From the NCBI GenBank assembly GCA_034008185.1, contig CM067086.1, positions 15,289,507 through 15,353,506 of the forward strand: a DNA stretch of 64,000 nt. The letters are read 5' to 3'. Below the pieces are notes generated by a model. The model searched no databases and had not been told where the DNA came from. It saw only the letters and a list, made by a program, of their open reading frames with translations. This DNA is from Gorsachius magnificus (lineage: Eukaryota; Chordata; Aves; Pelecaniformes; Ardeidae). The stretch's first letter is position 1. Each line of letters opens with the position of its first letter. This document shows positions 63,231 to 64,000 of the stretch, piece by piece. The translations under genes and the position numbers were made by a program.

Positions 63231-64000
63231 ACAGGATTGTGTCCTACAGCATATTTCTTCTTGTGCATTACCTAATTCATTTTTAAAGGGCTGAAGGAAT
63301 GAGACTTCTGTCACTTCCCTTGGGGGTGTCTTTTCTACAACATAATAGTCATGTTCTCTGTTAGGAATATTTTTTCTGACATTCAGCCAAAAAATATCGT
63401 CTGCTCAATTTACTCCCATCACTCCCTTTGTACTACATAGGTTTGCACCTTTCCCATGTTTTTGATAGGAATTTATCCCGCTTGATCCAATGGTGAAGCT
63501 TAGTTAAGTCGTATATTGTTACTTTGCTAGCCTATTGAAATGAGAAATGCATCTTTCTAAATTTCTCACGTTACTTTGACTCACCTCAGTTCTAGGGGAA
63601 CCTTACACTTCTTGCAAGGGTCCTTACCAGGCAAAAGTTTGTTTTCTGAAATATTGTAACCATTTCTTCCTCTGCACTCGAACTCCCATGCCTTTCTTTA
63701 TGCTGTTTTACACTAGAAGCCCATCTGAGAGGCAATTCTGGCATTTAAGAGTTTTAACAGCAAGAGGGGTTTTTATGAAGCTTGTGCTCAGGTTTGCAAA
63801 AGTGCTTGGAAGATGTAGGATCCAAAATTCAGTGTTCAGAAGTGACTTCAACACTCTTACGCACAGCTTTAGTGAGCTTTTAATAGGGCCAAATAGGGTC
63901 TTAAATATTTGTATTATATTCAAAGCAGAAGGTAAATGGTAAACACTGGAAAATACTTGTACCACCTCAGCTTTTTGGTTGAAAGCCTTATTCAGGCTGT
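63230..64000. other. Non-coding DNA, nothing recognised
   Basis: Unique sequence to the end of the window. Overlapping 84- and 85-codon frames on opposite strands at 63688-63965 show no motif. Confidence 0.5.

Noticed and set aside
1..64000. Prokaryotic-type systems (operons, CRISPR, phage, insertion sequences)
   Set aside because: Avian CR1 and LTR sequences, vertebrate splice signals and the lack of long frames show this is bird nuclear DNA.

Overview
The window looks like bird nuclear DNA. It is AT-rich and repeat-poor. Its recognisable interspersed repeats are four 5'-truncated CR1 LINE copies and one solo LTR of an avian endogenous retrovirus family. No prokaryotic organisation, rRNA, tRNA, CRISPR array or long intact reading frame was seen. 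The species and chromosome cannot be named from the sequence.

Most of the window reads as intron or intergenic DNA. The best protein-coding evidence is on the + strand at 49.9-52.8 kb. Two adjacent fully open, splice-flanked exons (51507-51665 and 52131-52288) can be joined in phase to a short terminal exon (52756-52786). They can also be joined to a start-codon exon in strong Kozak context (49878-49901). This gives a possible protein of about 123 residues that I do not recognise. A looser series of phase-compatible exon candidates (39534, 42150, 43459, 44011, 46041) could be the true upstream part of the same gene or could be chance.

On the - strand, 19398-19612 looks like the last coding exon of another unidentified gene, with a nearby AATAAA and a possible 23-nt exon upstream. 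A 213-nt open - strand exon candidate lies at 40094-40306, just beyond a CR1. A + strand exon candidate lies at 25918-26012. None of these could be tied to a named family.

Repeats in order: CR1 (-) 20141-20592, CR1 (+) 39628-40054, CR1 (+, internally deleted) 45311-45773, solo LTR (-) 46657-47255 with a diverged 5-bp target duplication, and CR1 (-) 53948-54812. The last copy still encodes the C-terminal part of the CR1 reverse transcriptase ORF.

Several blocks have the texture of vertebrate conserved non-coding regulatory DNA: mixed composition, homeodomain-like TAAT cores, local CpGs and no repeats. They lie near 2.2, 10.7, 28.3-29.1, 30.5, 32.1, 57.5, 61.7 and 62.9 kb. The block at 32.1 kb contains a near-perfect DR1 nuclear receptor site. 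Conservation could not be tested here, so all of these remain inference. No clear new biological system was found; the small unidentified + strand gene is the best lead.
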